Position numbers and translations under genes: made by a program. The notes under the pieces are model-generated. The model was not told where the DNA came from, searched no databases, and saw nothing but the letters and a program-made list of their open reading frames with translations. Below, piece after piece: positions 1 to 7,823 of a stretch of 45,719 nucleotides of DNA (positions are counted from its first letter, which is position 1; every line of letters begins with the position of its first letter). Origin of the DNA: Acidobacteriota bacterium (GTDB taxonomy: Bacteria > Acidobacteriota > UBA4820 > DSQY01); assembly GCA_021813555.1 (NCBI GenBank), contig JAKAKG010000038.1:1-45719 (forward strand), given 5' to 3'.

Positions 1-47
1 ACTGCCTCCTTTCTCAGAATACCATACCGATGCTTCTCAGGCAGGCC

Positions 48-66
48 TCCCCGGTTGTTCCGGGGA
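48..66. repeat. Inverted repeat overlapping a -35 box
   Basis: Seven-base arms TCCCCGG (48-54) and CCGGGGA (60-66) flank a 5-nt TTGTT loop. The loop and right arm overlap the -35 hexamer of the promoter at 55-83. It could be an operator, or the tail of a terminator for a gene left of the window; no T-run follows it, so I do not call it a terminator. Confidence 0.4.
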
Positions 67-83
67 TCACGGCTCGCTACACT
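55..83 (+). promoter_or_regulatory. Sigma70-type promoter for the zinc-ribbon/EamA pair
   Basis: TTGTTC (55-60), a 17-nt spacer, then TACACT (78-83). An AGGAGG ribosome site (91-96) and the ATG at 105 follow closely, which supports real promoter placement. Confidence 0.5.
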
Positions 84-104
84 ATCCTTCAGGAGGCTCC
101 GTCC

Positions 105-323
105 ATGGGACTTCAAAGCGACAAATTCACGCTGCAGGGCAACGTCCAGCCCTGGCGGTGCGACCTGTGCGAGGCCGCCTTCGAGCCGGATCTCAAGGGA
201 ATCTGCGCGGCCTGCGGACGGATCGTCTGCCCCGATCATCGCATCTCGCGCGAAACCCCGAGGGCTTTGGGCGGGACCGAATCGGTTTGTCCCTCGTGCG
301 CGGGCTCCCAGGACGGTCCGTGA
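105..323 (+). CDS. Small zinc-ribbon-like protein (72 aa)
   Basis: I chose the ATG at 105 because AGGAGG lies 8 nt before it; the frame is open further upstream but without a ribosome site. The product has four Cys/His pairs, CDLC, CAAC, CPDH and CPSC, in the pattern of two treble-clef or zinc-ribbon knuckles. It has no signal peptide or membrane segment, so it is probably cytoplasmic. The stop codon overlaps the GTG start of the following exporter (GTGA), so the two are translationally coupled. I do not recognise a named family. A metal-binding or nucleic-acid-binding accessory role is possible but unproven. Confidence 0.7.
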   Translation: MGLQSDKFTLQGNVQPWRCDLCEAAFEPDLKGICAACGRIVCPDHRISRETPRALGGTESVCPSCAGSQDGP

Positions 324-1216
324 GCGCCTCCGGGCCCGGGAAGGCCAGGTGGCTGCTGGCGCTCGGGCTCGCGAGCATCTCCTTCGCCTCCATCCTCGTC
401 CGGTACTGCGCCGCTCCCGCCCTGGTCATCGGCTTCTACCGGGAACTCATGGCCTCCGTGGTGCTCCTGCCGGTGATTCTGCTCAGGCTCAGGCAGGAGC
501 CCTGGGAGGGCGGGGTGCAGAAGCGCCTGCTGCCCTACACCCTCGGTTCGGGGGCCATCCTCGGGCTCCACTTCGCGTGTTGGATCGGGGCCGTCCAGCT
601 CACCACGGTGGCCTCGGCCCTTCTGGTCATGTCCATCCAGCCCGTCTGGGCCGCCGTGCTCGGGTACTTCTTCTTGAAGGAGGCCGTACCCCGCAAAGGG
701 ATCTTCGCCATCGCCGTGGCGCTCGCCGGGGTGGCCCTCATCGCATGGGGGGATGGGGGCCGTGGCTCGGCAAACCTCATGGGCGACGGTCTGGCGTTGG
801 TTTCAGGCCTCGCCGCCGCCGCCTACCTCACCGTGGGGCGCCACCTGCGCCGGCGTCTGCCGCTCCTTCACTACCTGTTCACCGTCTATGCCGCCTCGGC
901 GTTCTTCCTGGGTCTCGCGGCGGTCTTCGCGGGAGAGCCCATGACGGGGTTCGATGGCCGGACCTGGATCATGTTCGGCCTCCTGGCCCTCTTCCCGTCG
1001 GTTCTGGGACACAGCCTCGTCAACTACGCCATCCGTCACATGGAGTCCTACCGCGTCAACCTGTCCATCCTGGTGGAACCGGTAGTTTCCACCGCGCTGG
1101 CCGCCGTGCTCTTCGCCGAGATTCCAGGGCCGCGCTTCTATCTTGGGGCCTTGTTCGTGCTCGCGGGGGTGGTCACGGCCCTGTGGCGCAAAAAACCTAT
1201 CGCCCCATCCAGCTAA
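320..1216 (+). CDS. EamA/DMT-family transporter
   Basis: A hydrophobic 298-aa protein of the usual length for the drug/metabolite transporter superfamily. It has about ten predicted membrane helices arranged as two EamA repeats. The first ends near the conserved stretch with VWAAVLGYFFLKE and the second near PVVSTALAAVLFAE. The GTG start at 320 overlaps the stop of the upstream gene (GTGA) and gives an N-terminus (VSASGPGKARWLLALGL) that leads straight into helix 1. An open frame back to 158 would only add a charged non-membrane extension. The substrate cannot be read from the sequence; relatives export amino acids, nucleotides or small metabolites. Confidence 0.85.
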   Translation: MSASGPGKARWLLALGLASISFASILVRYCAAPALVIGFYRELMASVVLLPVILLRLRQEPWEGGVQKRLLPYTLGSGAILGLHFACWIGAVQLTTVASALLVMSIQPVWAAVLGYFFLKEAVPRKGIFAIAVALAGVALIAWGDGGRGSANLMGDGLALVSGLAAAAYLTVGRHLRRRLPLLHYLFTVYAASAFFLGLAAVFAGEPMTGFDGRTWIMFGLLALFPSVLGHSLVNYAIRHMESYRVNLSILVEPVVSTALAAVLFAEIPGPRFYLGALFVLAGVVTALWRKKPIAPSS

Positions 1217-1254
1217 GGGGCCACCGAGCGCCTTGGAGTGCCGAGGAGGCGCCG

Positions 1255-1845
1255 TTAGGAGGGTGAGCCCGTCAGCGTTTTCACGAAGGCCAGGACCTCG
1301 GCCTCGTGGTTGCTCACGTCCACGCCGCGCCAGATCTTCCGGATGATCCCCTCGCGGTCGATGACGAAGGTGGATCGGTCGAGGCCCAGGGCCGTCTTGC
1401 CGAAAAGGCTTCCCTTCTTCCACGATCCGTATTCGGTGATGATCTTGCCGTCGGGATCGGAGAGGAGCGGGAAGTTCAAACGGTACTTCTCTGTGAAGGC
1501 GTGATGCGAGTCCAGCGAGTCCTTGCTGACGCCGAGGACGACGGCTCCCAAGGTCCGAAGTTGGGCCTGGCCGTCCCGGAAGGAGCACGCCTCCTTGGTG
1601 CAGTGAGGCGTGTTGTCCTTGGGGTAGAAATAGAGAACGACGACCTTCCCTTTGAAGTCGTGGAGGGAGACGGTCCCACCTTCGGAGGAAGGGGCCGTGA
1701 AATCGGGTGCCGGCATGCCGGCCTTGAGTTCTGCCTGGACCACGGGGGACTCCTTATCGCCGCTTTGAGCCCACGGCCCCGAGAGGGCCGTCAAGGCCAG
1801 GAGGGAGACGCCGAGGGCCGCTTCCAGGCTCAGGGGGAATTTCAA
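1255..1845 (-). CDS. bcp: Secreted Bcp/PrxQ-type peroxiredoxin
   Basis: A thiol peroxidase that reduces hydrogen peroxide and alkyl hydroperoxides. The AhpC/TSA thioredoxin fold carries the PrxQ active site YFYPKDNTPHCTKEAC, with peroxidatic Cys82 and resolving Cys87 five residues later. His81 sits where most Bcp proteins have Gly. I chose a TTG start at 1845 because a strong GGAGGAGG ribosome site lies 5 nt upstream and the product then begins MKFPLSLEAALGVSLLALTA, a clean signal peptide. An ATG at 1860 is in frame but has no ribosome site, and it would place the Shine-Dalgarno inside the coding region. Export to the periplasm is unusual for Bcp, which is normally cytoplasmic. It stands alone, with its 3' end facing the exporter gene. 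Confidence 0.85.
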   Translation of the reverse strand: MKFPLSLEAALGVSLLALTALSGPWAQSGDKESPVVQAELKAGMPAPDFTAPSSEGGTVSLHDFKGKVVVLYFYPKDNTPHCTKEACSFRDGQAQLRTLGAVVLGVSKDSLDSHHAFTEKYRLNFPLLSDPDGKIITEYGSWKKGSLFGKTALGLDRSTFVIDREGIIRKIWRGVDVSNHEAEVLAFVKTLTGSPS

Positions 1846-2027
1846 GGAGCCCTCCTCCATTTGGCCAAACCGCCTGCGCGCGCCGGCCATTCCCGCCCGG
1901 CGAAGGGGAGGCGGGCGTTGGGTGAAAGGGCCCATCCAGAGGGAATGGGCTGGGCGATCCGGCCGGGTCCCTCGGAAGAAGCACCAATTCGGCGTATACT
2001 TCGGCCTGCCTTTTTTTAGGAGGGGTT

Positions 2028-3752
2028 ATGAAAACGTTTTCGATCAAAGTCGACCCCCTGACGGGAGAAGACTATTACGAGGTTTATCTCCGCGGCCGCG
2101 CCCTCATGAACGATCCCCATCTCAACAAGGGTTCGGCTTTCACGCCGGAGGAGAGGTTGAGCCTGGACCTGGACGGCCTGCTGCGGTCGGGGGTGTCCTC
2201 CATGGACTCGCAGCTCGAGCGCGGCCTGGAGTCCTACAGGCGCAAGCCCGACGATTTGGAGCGCTATCTCTTTCTCATCGGGCTCCAGGACCGGAGCGAA
2301 CCGCTCTTCTACAGGCTTCTCGTGGACAACCTGCCCGAGATGGTTCCCGTCGTTTACACGCCTACGGTGGGCCAGGCCTGCCTCCAGCTCAGCCACATTC
2401 AGCGGCGCTTCAGGGGCATCTACATCAATCCCGAGAACATCGCCAACATCGACCACATCCTCCAGAGCGTCTCTCTGCCTCAGGTGAACCTCATCGTCGT
2501 TACGGACGGCGAAAGGATCCTCGGCCTGGGCGACCTTGGATCGGACGGCATGGGCATTCCCGTGGGCAAGGTGAGCCTCTACGTGGCCGCCGGCGGGCTC
2601 CACCCCGCCGTTTGCCTGCCCATGTCCCTGGATGTGGGGACGAACAACGAGCGCCTCCTCAAGGACCCGCTGTACCTGGGCTACCGGCATCCGCGCCTGA
2701 GGGGCGCGGAGTATGAAGATTTCATCGAGAAGTTCGTCCTGGGGATCCGCCGAAACTTCCCGGACGCCCTCCTGCAGTGGGAGGACTTCGCCAAGCAGAC
2801 GGCCTTCAAGAACCTGGAGCGCTACCGGAGCCGCATTCCTTCCTTCAACGACGACATTCAAGGGACGGGTGCCACGGCCCTGAGCGTGCTCATGACGGCC
2901 ATGCGCATCAAGAAGAGCTCCTTCAAGGAGCAGCGGTACGTCATCGTGGGCTTGGGCCAAGCGGGCACGGGCATAGGGCTGAACATCCGCGCAGCCCTGA
3001 AGCAGGAAGGCCTCTCCGAGGAGGACATCCGGGCGCGCATCTTCGCCGTGGAGCAGCAGGGCCTCCTGATGGAGGACGACCCCAAACTGGAAGGCCCGCA
3101 GAGGCCCTTCGCCCAGCACCGCGCCTCCGTGGAGGGCTGGACCCTCGACGCCCCCGGCACCATCACCCTTCAGGACGTGGTTCGCAACGCCAAACCCACG
3201 GTGCTCATCGGCGTCACGGCCAAGCGCGGCCTCTTCAGTCCAGCGATTCTCGCCGAGGTGGCCAAACACACGGAGCGCCCCATCGTCCTGGCCCTGTCCA
3301 ACCCCACGGCCAAGACCGAGTGCACCCCCATGGAAGTGGCCCAGGCCACGGACGGGCGGGGCCTCATGGCCACGGGAAGCCCCTTCGATCCCCTGGAATG
3401 GAAAGGCCGGACCCTCTACGCCTCCCAGTGCAACAACATGTATATCTTCCCAGGCCTGGGACTCGGGGCCCTGGTGGCCAAGGCGACGAAGGTGACGGAC
3501 GCCATGTTCCTTGCCGGGAGCCGGGCCATCAGCGCTCTCATCACGCCCGAGCAGGAGGCCCAGGGCAAGCTCCTGCCGGAGATGAAGGACATTCGGCGCG
3601 TATCCGCCGCCGTTGCCAAGGCCGTGGCCATCGAGGCGCGCGATTCGGGCCTGGGCCGGCTGGTGGACGACAGCACCTATGAACGGCTCATCGCCAGAGC
3701 CCAGTGGGATCCACAGTACACTCCCTACCGCCCGGGACCGCTGCACCCGTGA
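2028..3752 (+). CDS. maeA: NAD-dependent malic enzyme
   Basis: Decarboxylates malate to pyruvate and CO2 with NAD reduction. At 574 aa it has the length of the SfcA/MaeA (long) class. Visible motifs are the catalytic Tyr110 in VVYTPTVG, Lys181 in GKVSLYVAAGG, the metal-binding ED pair at 252-253 and the NDDIQGTG loop (Asp275/276). A Rossmann dinucleotide site, GLGQAGTGIG, is near 308-317. TAGGAGGGG precedes the ATG, and a TATACT at 1995-2000 could be its -10 with only a poor -35. The stop codon lies inside a GTGAGGA heptamer array, and a strong bidirectional terminator follows. It links the C4 pool to pyruvate and would supply NADH to respiration. Confidence 0.95.
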   Translation: MKTFSIKVDPLTGEDYYEVYLRGRALMNDPHLNKGSAFTPEERLSLDLDGLLRSGVSSMDSQLERGLESYRRKPDDLERYLFLIGLQDRSEPLFYRLLVDNLPEMVPVVYTPTVGQACLQLSHIQRRFRGIYINPENIANIDHILQSVSLPQVNLIVVTDGERILGLGDLGSDGMGIPVGKVSLYVAAGGLHPAVCLPMSLDVGTNNERLLKDPLYLGYRHPRLRGAEYEDFIEKFVLGIRRNFPDALLQWEDFAKQTAFKNLERYRSRIPSFNDDIQGTGATALSVLMTAMRIKKSSFKEQRYVIVGLGQAGTGIGLNIRAALKQEGLSEEDIRARIFAVEQQGLLMEDDPKLEGPQRPFAQHRASVEGWTLDAPGTITLQDVVRNAKPTVLIGVTAKRGLFSPAILAEVAKHTERPIVLALSNPTAKTECTPMEVAQATDGRGLMATGSPFDPLEWKGRTLYASQCNNMYIFPGLGLGALVAKATKVTDAMFLAGSRAISALITPEQEAQGKLLPEMKDIRRVSAAVAKAVAIEARDSGLGRLVDDSTYERLIARAQWDPQYTPYRPGPLHP

Positions 3753-3786
3753 GGAGCGAGAAGTGAGGAGTGAGGAGTGAGGAGCG
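3749..3786. repeat. Heptamer tandem repeat (GTGAGGA) at maeA stop
   Basis: Five 7-nt units in register, GTGAGGA, GCGAGAA and then three more GTGAGGA. The maeA stop codon TGA (3750-3752) is bases 2-4 of the first unit. The same heptamer recurs at 35477 and 42024. Confidence 0.85.
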
Positions 3787-3809
3787 CAAGTCAAGGGCAA
3801 ACTGCGAAC

Positions 3810-3860
3810 ACGAACGTGCCCCACCGGACAGGCGGGGCACGTTCGTTACTCAGTTTTTCT
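3810..3860. terminator. Bidirectional intrinsic terminator between maeA and the Fe-S oxidoreductase
   Basis: A perfect 13-bp stem: ACGAACGTGCCCC at 3810-3822 pairs with 3834-3846 across an 11-nt loop. It is followed on the plus strand by a T-run (TTTTT at 3854-3858). The two flanking genes converge here, so one hairpin may serve both. Confidence 0.8.
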
Positions 3861-3891
3861 TCCTAACCTCTTAACTTTCTAACTTCCTAGC
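3860..3891. repeat. Octamer tandem repeat (TTCCTAAC type)
   Basis: Four 8-nt units in register: TTCCTAAC, CTCTTAAC, TTTCTAAC and TTCCTAGC. It lies between the terminator and the stop codon of the minus-strand gene and belongs to the short-period repeat family found elsewhere in the window. Confidence 0.75.
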
Positions 3892-3893
3892 TT

Positions 3894-5933
3894 TTACCCT
3901 TGCACCGCCCGCGCCGCGAGTTCGAGCACGTCGGTGGTGTTGAAGCCCTCGTGCCCCGTTTCGCCAGCCGCGTTGTTGAGCATGACGTTGCAGAAGGGGC
4001 AGGCCACGGCCACGCCGTCGGCCTTGGTTTCCATGGCCTGCTCGAGGCGCAGGTGGTTGATCCGGGACCCGAGCTTTTCCTCGAGCCACATGCGTCCGCC
4101 TCCCGCGCCGCAGCACATGGCTGCCTCGCCGTGCTGTTTGATCTCCGTTAGCTTCACGCCTGGGATGGCCTTGAGCAGGGTTCGGGGGGCCTCCACCACG
4201 CCGTTGTACCGCGCCAGGTAACAGGGATCGTGATACGCCAGGCTGGCCTTCACTTCCTGGGTCAGTTTCAGGCGTCCGTCGGCGACCAGCTTGGCTACGA
4301 GCTCCGTGCCGTGAACGACTTGGTAATTTCCTCCGAAGGCCGGATATTCGTTTTTCAGCGTGTTCAGGCAGTGGGGGCAGTTGGTGACGATGTTCTTCAC
4401 CTTGTACCCGTTGAGGGTCTCGATGTTGGTCTCCGCCAGCGTTTGGAAGAGGTACTCGTTGCCCAGCCGGCGGGCGCTGTCGCCCGTGCAGGTCTCCTCC
4501 GAGCCGAGGATGGCGAACTTGACGCCCGCCGCCTTGAGGAGCTTCGCGAGGGCCGCGGAGACCTTCTGTCCGGCGGCGTCGTAGGCCCCCGCGCAGCCCA
4601 CCCAGAACAGGTACTCCACTTCGGGCTCCTCGGCCATGATGGGTACGTCCAGGCCGTCGGCCCATTTGCCCCGGTCGGCTTGAGGCAGGTTCCACGGGTT
4701 GCCCTGGCGCTCCATGCCCTTGAATCCGATCTGGGCCTCCGCGGGGAAGTCGCTCTCCTCCAGCGTAAGGTAGCGCCGCATCTGGACGAGCTTGTCCACG
4801 AAGGTGATGTGGAGCGGGCAGGCCCACTCGCAATAGCCGCACGTGGTGCACGCCCAAATCGTGTCCCGGCTGATTTTGCCGCCCAGCTCCTTTTCGGCCC
4901 ATGGGGGCTCGTCGTGGCCGAGTTCCCACTTGGCCCCTTCGGGCACATGGCCGCCGATGAGGAGCCGGTCCTCGGGTACGGGCTTGTCCTGTTTCATCTG
5001 TTCCAGCGGCGTGGCGTAAAGGTAATCCCGCAGGTCGTTGCCGTAATTCTTGGGCCGCAGGGGCTTGCCCGTGAGGGTCGTGGGGCAGACCTCCTTGCAC
5101 CGTCCGCACTCGGTGCACGTGTAGAGGTCCAGCATCTGCTTCCAGGTGTAGTCCTGGATGCGGTTGGCGCCGAAGTGCTCCACTTCGAGGTCCATTTTCT
5201 TGATGTTCTTGTTCGGCTCGAGCTCCCGGAAGTAGATGTTGAAGAGGGCCGTGAGCACGTGGAAGTGTTTGGAGTAGGGCAGGAAGTTCAGGAAGCCGAA
5301 GAGGATGGCCAGGTGCAGCCACCACATGGCCATATAGAAGCCGGAGAGCGTCGCCGGCGCCATGCCCGAGAGCAGGCCGGCCACGGCTTCTCCCGCGGGG
5401 GACCAGGAGGCCCATTCGGGTTTGTGGAGGACGATATAGGCTCCGTCCGCCAGCAGGTCCGTCACCATGAGGCCGCCGATCAGGCTCAGGGTGGCCCACG
5501 CATCCGGAGAGTTATCCAGCCGGGCCGGACGGAAAAAGACCCGCCGGAGCATGGCCATGCCGATGCCCACGATGACCAGGATCTCGAAGACGTCCTTCGT
5601 GAGCTGGTAGCCCAGACCCCAGGGGCCCAGGGCTTCGGTCATGTGGAAGGAGGGGAAGAGGCCTTCGGCCACGAGGCCCAGGGAACGGAGGCCGAGGACG
5701 CAGAAACCCCAGAAGATGAGTAGGTGGAAGAAGCCCGCGTAGCGGTCGCGTACCATCCGTTTTTGCACGAAGGCGTAGAGAAGGAGACCTTTGAGCCGGG
5801 TCCAGGGATGGTCGAAGCGGTGGTCCGGGAGGCCCGCCAGGAGGGCGCCGATGCGGCGCTGGGCGGTATTGGCGAACAGAGCCAGCGAGCCGATGACGAA
5901 GACCCAGAACAGGATCGTCTGAACGGAATGCAT
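3894..5933 (-). CDS. Membrane Fe-S oxidoreductase, DUF224 / ETF:menaquinone oxidoreductase type
   Basis: A 679-aa three-part protein. Residues 1 to about 250 hold about six membrane helices resembling the nitrate-reductase gamma/cytochrome b subunit. Next come two 4Fe-4S motifs, CTECGRCKEVCP (near 273) and CTTCGYCEWACP (near 362). The C-terminal half has two CCG (heterodisulfide reductase D) domains, with CPHC, the DPCYLARYN loop, CCGAGGGRMW (near 606) and CPFC. Family knowledge: such fused proteins pass electrons from electron-transfer flavoprotein to menaquinone (EMO type) during acyl-CoA oxidation. No etfAB genes are in the window, so the partner is inferred. The ATG at 5933 is preceded by GGGAGGAGAGGG; the frame stays open far upstream only because it runs antiparallel to nothing coding. 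A promoter is visible at 5984-6013. Confidence 0.85.
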   Translation of the reverse strand: MHSVQTILFWVFVIGSLALFANTAQRRIGALLAGLPDHRFDHPWTRLKGLLLYAFVQKRMVRDRYAGFFHLLIFWGFCVLGLRSLGLVAEGLFPSFHMTEALGPWGLGYQLTKDVFEILVIVGIGMAMLRRVFFRPARLDNSPDAWATLSLIGGLMVTDLLADGAYIVLHKPEWASWSPAGEAVAGLLSGMAPATLSGFYMAMWWLHLAILFGFLNFLPYSKHFHVLTALFNIYFRELEPNKNIKKMDLEVEHFGANRIQDYTWKQMLDLYTCTECGRCKEVCPTTLTGKPLRPKNYGNDLRDYLYATPLEQMKQDKPVPEDRLLIGGHVPEGAKWELGHDEPPWAEKELGGKISRDTIWACTTCGYCEWACPLHITFVDKLVQMRRYLTLEESDFPAEAQIGFKGMERQGNPWNLPQADRGKWADGLDVPIMAEEPEVEYLFWVGCAGAYDAAGQKVSAALAKLLKAAGVKFAILGSEETCTGDSARRLGNEYLFQTLAETNIETLNGYKVKNIVTNCPHCLNTLKNEYPAFGGNYQVVHGTELVAKLVADGRLKLTQEVKASLAYHDPCYLARYNGVVEAPRTLLKAIPGVKLTEIKQHGEAAMCCGAGGGRMWLEEKLGSRINHLRLEQAMETKADGVAVACPFCNVMLNNAAGETGHEGFNTTDVLELAARAVQG

Positions 5934-5983
5934 CCCTCTCCTCCCCTCGGTGGTGTGAGTGCGCTCCGGCGCACGACACGTCC

Positions 5984-6013
5984 AGGATAGGGCGGCGCGC
6001 GGCCCCTTGTCAA
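5984..6013 (-). promoter_or_regulatory. Promoter of the DUF224 Fe-S oxidoreductase
   Basis: Read on the minus strand: TTGACA (6008-6013), an 18-nt spacer, then TATCCT (5984-5989). It lies about 50 nt upstream of the ATG at 5933. The -35 box sits in a near-palindrome of CCCCT and AGGGG. Confidence 0.6.
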
Positions 6014-6109
6014 CAGGGGTGTGAATACATACTCGCACCAGAAGCGGTCCTGAAATTGCTATGGGAGTAAGGATGGAGTGGCTTTCAGAGAGCGCGCCTT
6101 CGCAATCTG

Positions 6110-7255
6110 CTAAAGGGGGCGGCCCTCGCCCTGCGGGGGAAGAAAGGCGATCAGCCCCTCCTTGGCGAGTTTCTTGAAAATCATCAGCGCCTGGATTTCC
6201 TGGATGGGGGAGATGCGGATGATGGATTGCACGGAAGTCATCCCGTTGATGCGGTTCAGGATGTAGTTCTCCTGGGGCGTGAAGGAGAGCTCGTTCAGAT
6301 CGCCGAGGGACCGGCGGAGGTAGGGCAGGTGCTCGATGGAGAATTCGTCCGTCACGAGGCTCGCCTTGATCTCTTTGTAGGCTTTGGAAATCATGGAGTT
6401 CGCCAGAGCGTGGCCGGGCTGGAGGAGGAGGACCTGCTTGAAGGTCTCGATGGCCTGCTCGAATTCGCCGGCGTTGAACTGCTTCAACCCGTTGTTGGCC
6501 AGGCTCCGGCCCTGCTCTTCGAGGAGGACCTCGGAGGGCCGCGGCGGGGGCGGCACGTCGAGCACCTCCACGATGCCCATCCTGTACATATCGTAGAGGG
6601 TCTTGCTCACGGCGAAGTCGGAGGCGTGAAACATGAGGCACAGGTCGCTGATGCGCCTTGGGCTTTCGAGGAGCTGCACCATGCGGTTGTAGAGCGGGTC
6701 CGAGAGGATGGACCTCGTGAGGGCTTCGGGCAGGATGCGGAGCACCGCTTCGGAGGAGGGGAAGATGTTCCTGATGCGCGCCCATTCGTCCGAGCGGCGG
6801 GTGCCTTCCATCAGAATGGAGGTCACGTCCATTTCGATGGCCACGTGGGTTTCCTGGGCCGGCGCGTCGTTGTAGAACTTGAACGAGCCCTCCTCCCAAA
6901 GGAAGAGGTCGTAGATGGTTTCCTCTGCTTTGATGCGGAGGAATCGCTGCACTTCGTCCTCCTGGAGGAGGCCGTCCATGACCAGGAGCCGGCCCAGCTT
7001 GATGCCCGTGTCTCCTTGTTTCTGGAAAGCCCGCATGAGGTCTTCCTCGGCGATTTTGCCGTAGGAGAGAAGAAACTGCCCGAAGTATTCGCGCGGGTCG
7101 TTGCTGGCCGAAGCCACGATCTTGCCCAGGCGGAAGTAAATTTCCTTCACGATGTCCCGGCGCTGCAGGAGGAGGATCCCCGTCTTCTGGCTGATGGCCA
7201 TCCACTGGAGGAGGTCGGGCAGCGGCATGGTGGCGAAGTCACCGAGCAGGCTCAT
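6110..7255 (-). CDS. DUF4388 (PATAN-type) domain protein
   Basis: A 381-aa soluble protein. Residues 1 to about 115 match the DUF4388 pattern (MSLLGDFATMPLPDLLQWM, then SQKTGILLLQ and a segment with IYFRLGKIVAS). A middle helical region follows, containing EEDLMRAFQKQ and DEVQRFLRIKAEETIYDLF. A short helical repeat with ANNGLKQFNAGEFEQAIETF looks TPR-like (near 270-300). The C-terminal part resembles a winged helix with NRINGMTSVQSIIRIS. Family knowledge: DUF4388 proteins are abundant in Acidobacteria, Myxococcota and Deinococcus and are tied to signalling and gliding, with few biochemical data. No ribosome site precedes the ATG, but TATACT ends 7 nt upstream, so the mRNA may be leaderless. 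Confidence 0.8.
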   Translation of the reverse strand: MSLLGDFATMPLPDLLQWMAISQKTGILLLQRRDIVKEIYFRLGKIVASASNDPREYFGQFLLSYGKIAEEDLMRAFQKQGDTGIKLGRLLVMDGLLQEDEVQRFLRIKAEETIYDLFLWEEGSFKFYNDAPAQETHVAIEMDVTSILMEGTRRSDEWARIRNIFPSSEAVLRILPEALTRSILSDPLYNRMVQLLESPRRISDLCLMFHASDFAVSKTLYDMYRMGIVEVLDVPPPPRPSEVLLEEQGRSLANNGLKQFNAGEFEQAIETFKQVLLLQPGHALANSMISKAYKEIKASLVTDEFSIEHLPYLRRSLGDLNELSFTPQENYILNRINGMTSVQSIIRISPIQEIQALMIFKKLAKEGLIAFLPPQGEGRPL

Positions 7256-7261
7256 GGCATT

Positions 7262-7267
7262 AGTATA
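7262..7267 (-). promoter_or_regulatory. -10 box for a possibly leaderless DUF4388 transcript
   Basis: TATACT on the minus strand (7262-7267) ends 7 nt before the ATG (7255), so transcription would begin at or next to the start codon. No Shine-Dalgarno is present, and the -35 region is a pyrimidine tract without a good hexamer. Confidence 0.35.
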
Positions 7268-7322
7268 AAGGGGAAAAGGAAAAGGCGGAAGGTGGAAAGA
7301 AGGGGAGCGGGGAGCGGGAGGC
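7268..7322. repeat. Purine-rich low-complexity tract
   Basis: On the plus strand the stretch is almost only A and G (GGGGAAAAGGAAAAGG, later GGGGAGC repeated). It separates the DUF4388 gene from the rplT terminator and shares composition with the 7-8 nt repeats elsewhere. No gene is seen in it. Confidence 0.5.
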
Positions 7323-7340
7323 TGTCCGGGGACGCGAAAC

Positions 7341-7372
7341 GGGGTGCCGGGCGGTTTCCCCCTCGGCACCCC
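7341..7372 (-). terminator. Hairpin terminator of the thrS-infC-rpmI-rplT operon
   Basis: On the minus strand GGGGTGCCG pairs with CGGCACCCC, and the stem can be extended inward by two GG/CC pairs around an AAA loop. It lies 25 nt after the rplT stop. The trailing T-run is weak (GTTTCG), so it may be partly Rho-dependent. Confidence 0.6.
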
Positions 7373-7397
7373 TTGGGTTTCGGTCTTCCGAATCGGC

Positions 7398-7754
7398 TTA
7401 CGCGATGGCCTTCTTGGCGGTCTCGCAAAGGACCGCAAAGGCGGCCGCGTCGGTGCGAGCGATCTCCGCGAGCGACTTCCGGTTGAGCGTGATGTCGGCT
7501 TTCTTGAGGCCATCCATGAACCGGCTGTAGCTCATGCCGTTCTGGCGGCATCCCGCGTTGATGCGGGTGATCCAGAGGCGGCGGAAATCGATTTTGCGGA
7601 CCTTCCGGCCCGCGAAGGCAAAGTTGAGCGAGCGCTCCACCTGCTCCTTGACCGTCCTGTACAGGCGGTGCTTGGAGCCGAAGTAGCCCTTGGCAAGCTT
7701 CATCAGCTTCTTGCGGCGCTCCACTTTGTGGTGGCCGCGGCGGACTCTAGGCAT
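7398..7754 (-). CDS. rplT: 50S ribosomal protein L20
   Basis: 118 aa, the standard length. It has the conserved basic N-terminus [19 protein letters not shown], followed by [19 protein letters not shown] and [17 protein letters not shown]20 binds 23S rRNA early in 50S assembly and in several bacteria represses its own operon. TAGGAG (7763-7768 on plus) precedes the ATG. It is the last gene of the infC-rpmI-rplT unit, and a pair of hairpins lies between rpmI and this gene. Confidence 0.97.
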   Translation of the reverse strand: MPRVRRGHHKVERRKKLMKLAKGYFGSKHRLYRTVKEQVERSLNFAFAGRKVRKIDFRRLWITRINAGCRQNGMSYSRFMDGLKKADITLNRKSLAEIARTDAAAFAVLCETAKKAIA

Positions 7755-7769
7755 CGGGTCATCTCCTAA

Positions 7770-7817
7770 GGCGCCTCCAGATGGAGCGCCGATTTCTACG
7801 CGCTTGCGGGCAAGCGC
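7770..7817 (-). promoter_or_regulatory. Two hairpins between rpmI and rplT (possible L20 or attenuation site)
   Basis: Hairpin 1 (7800-7817) has a 7-bp GCGCTTG/CAAGCGC stem with a CCCG tetraloop. Hairpin 2 (7770-7790) has GGCGC plus TCCA arms with one bulged G, and it abuts the rplT ribosome site at 7763-7768. In other bacteria L20 autoregulates by binding mRNA in this operon, so a translational-control role is plausible; that is inference. Confidence 0.45.
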
Positions 7818-7823
7818 CGGTCC

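Noticed and set aside
2016-3824. Long open frame (602 codons) on the minus strand over maeA
   Set aside because: Its translation is rich in Arg, Gly, His and Val with no motif, while the plus strand encodes a clear malic enzyme. It is a typical GC-rich shadow.
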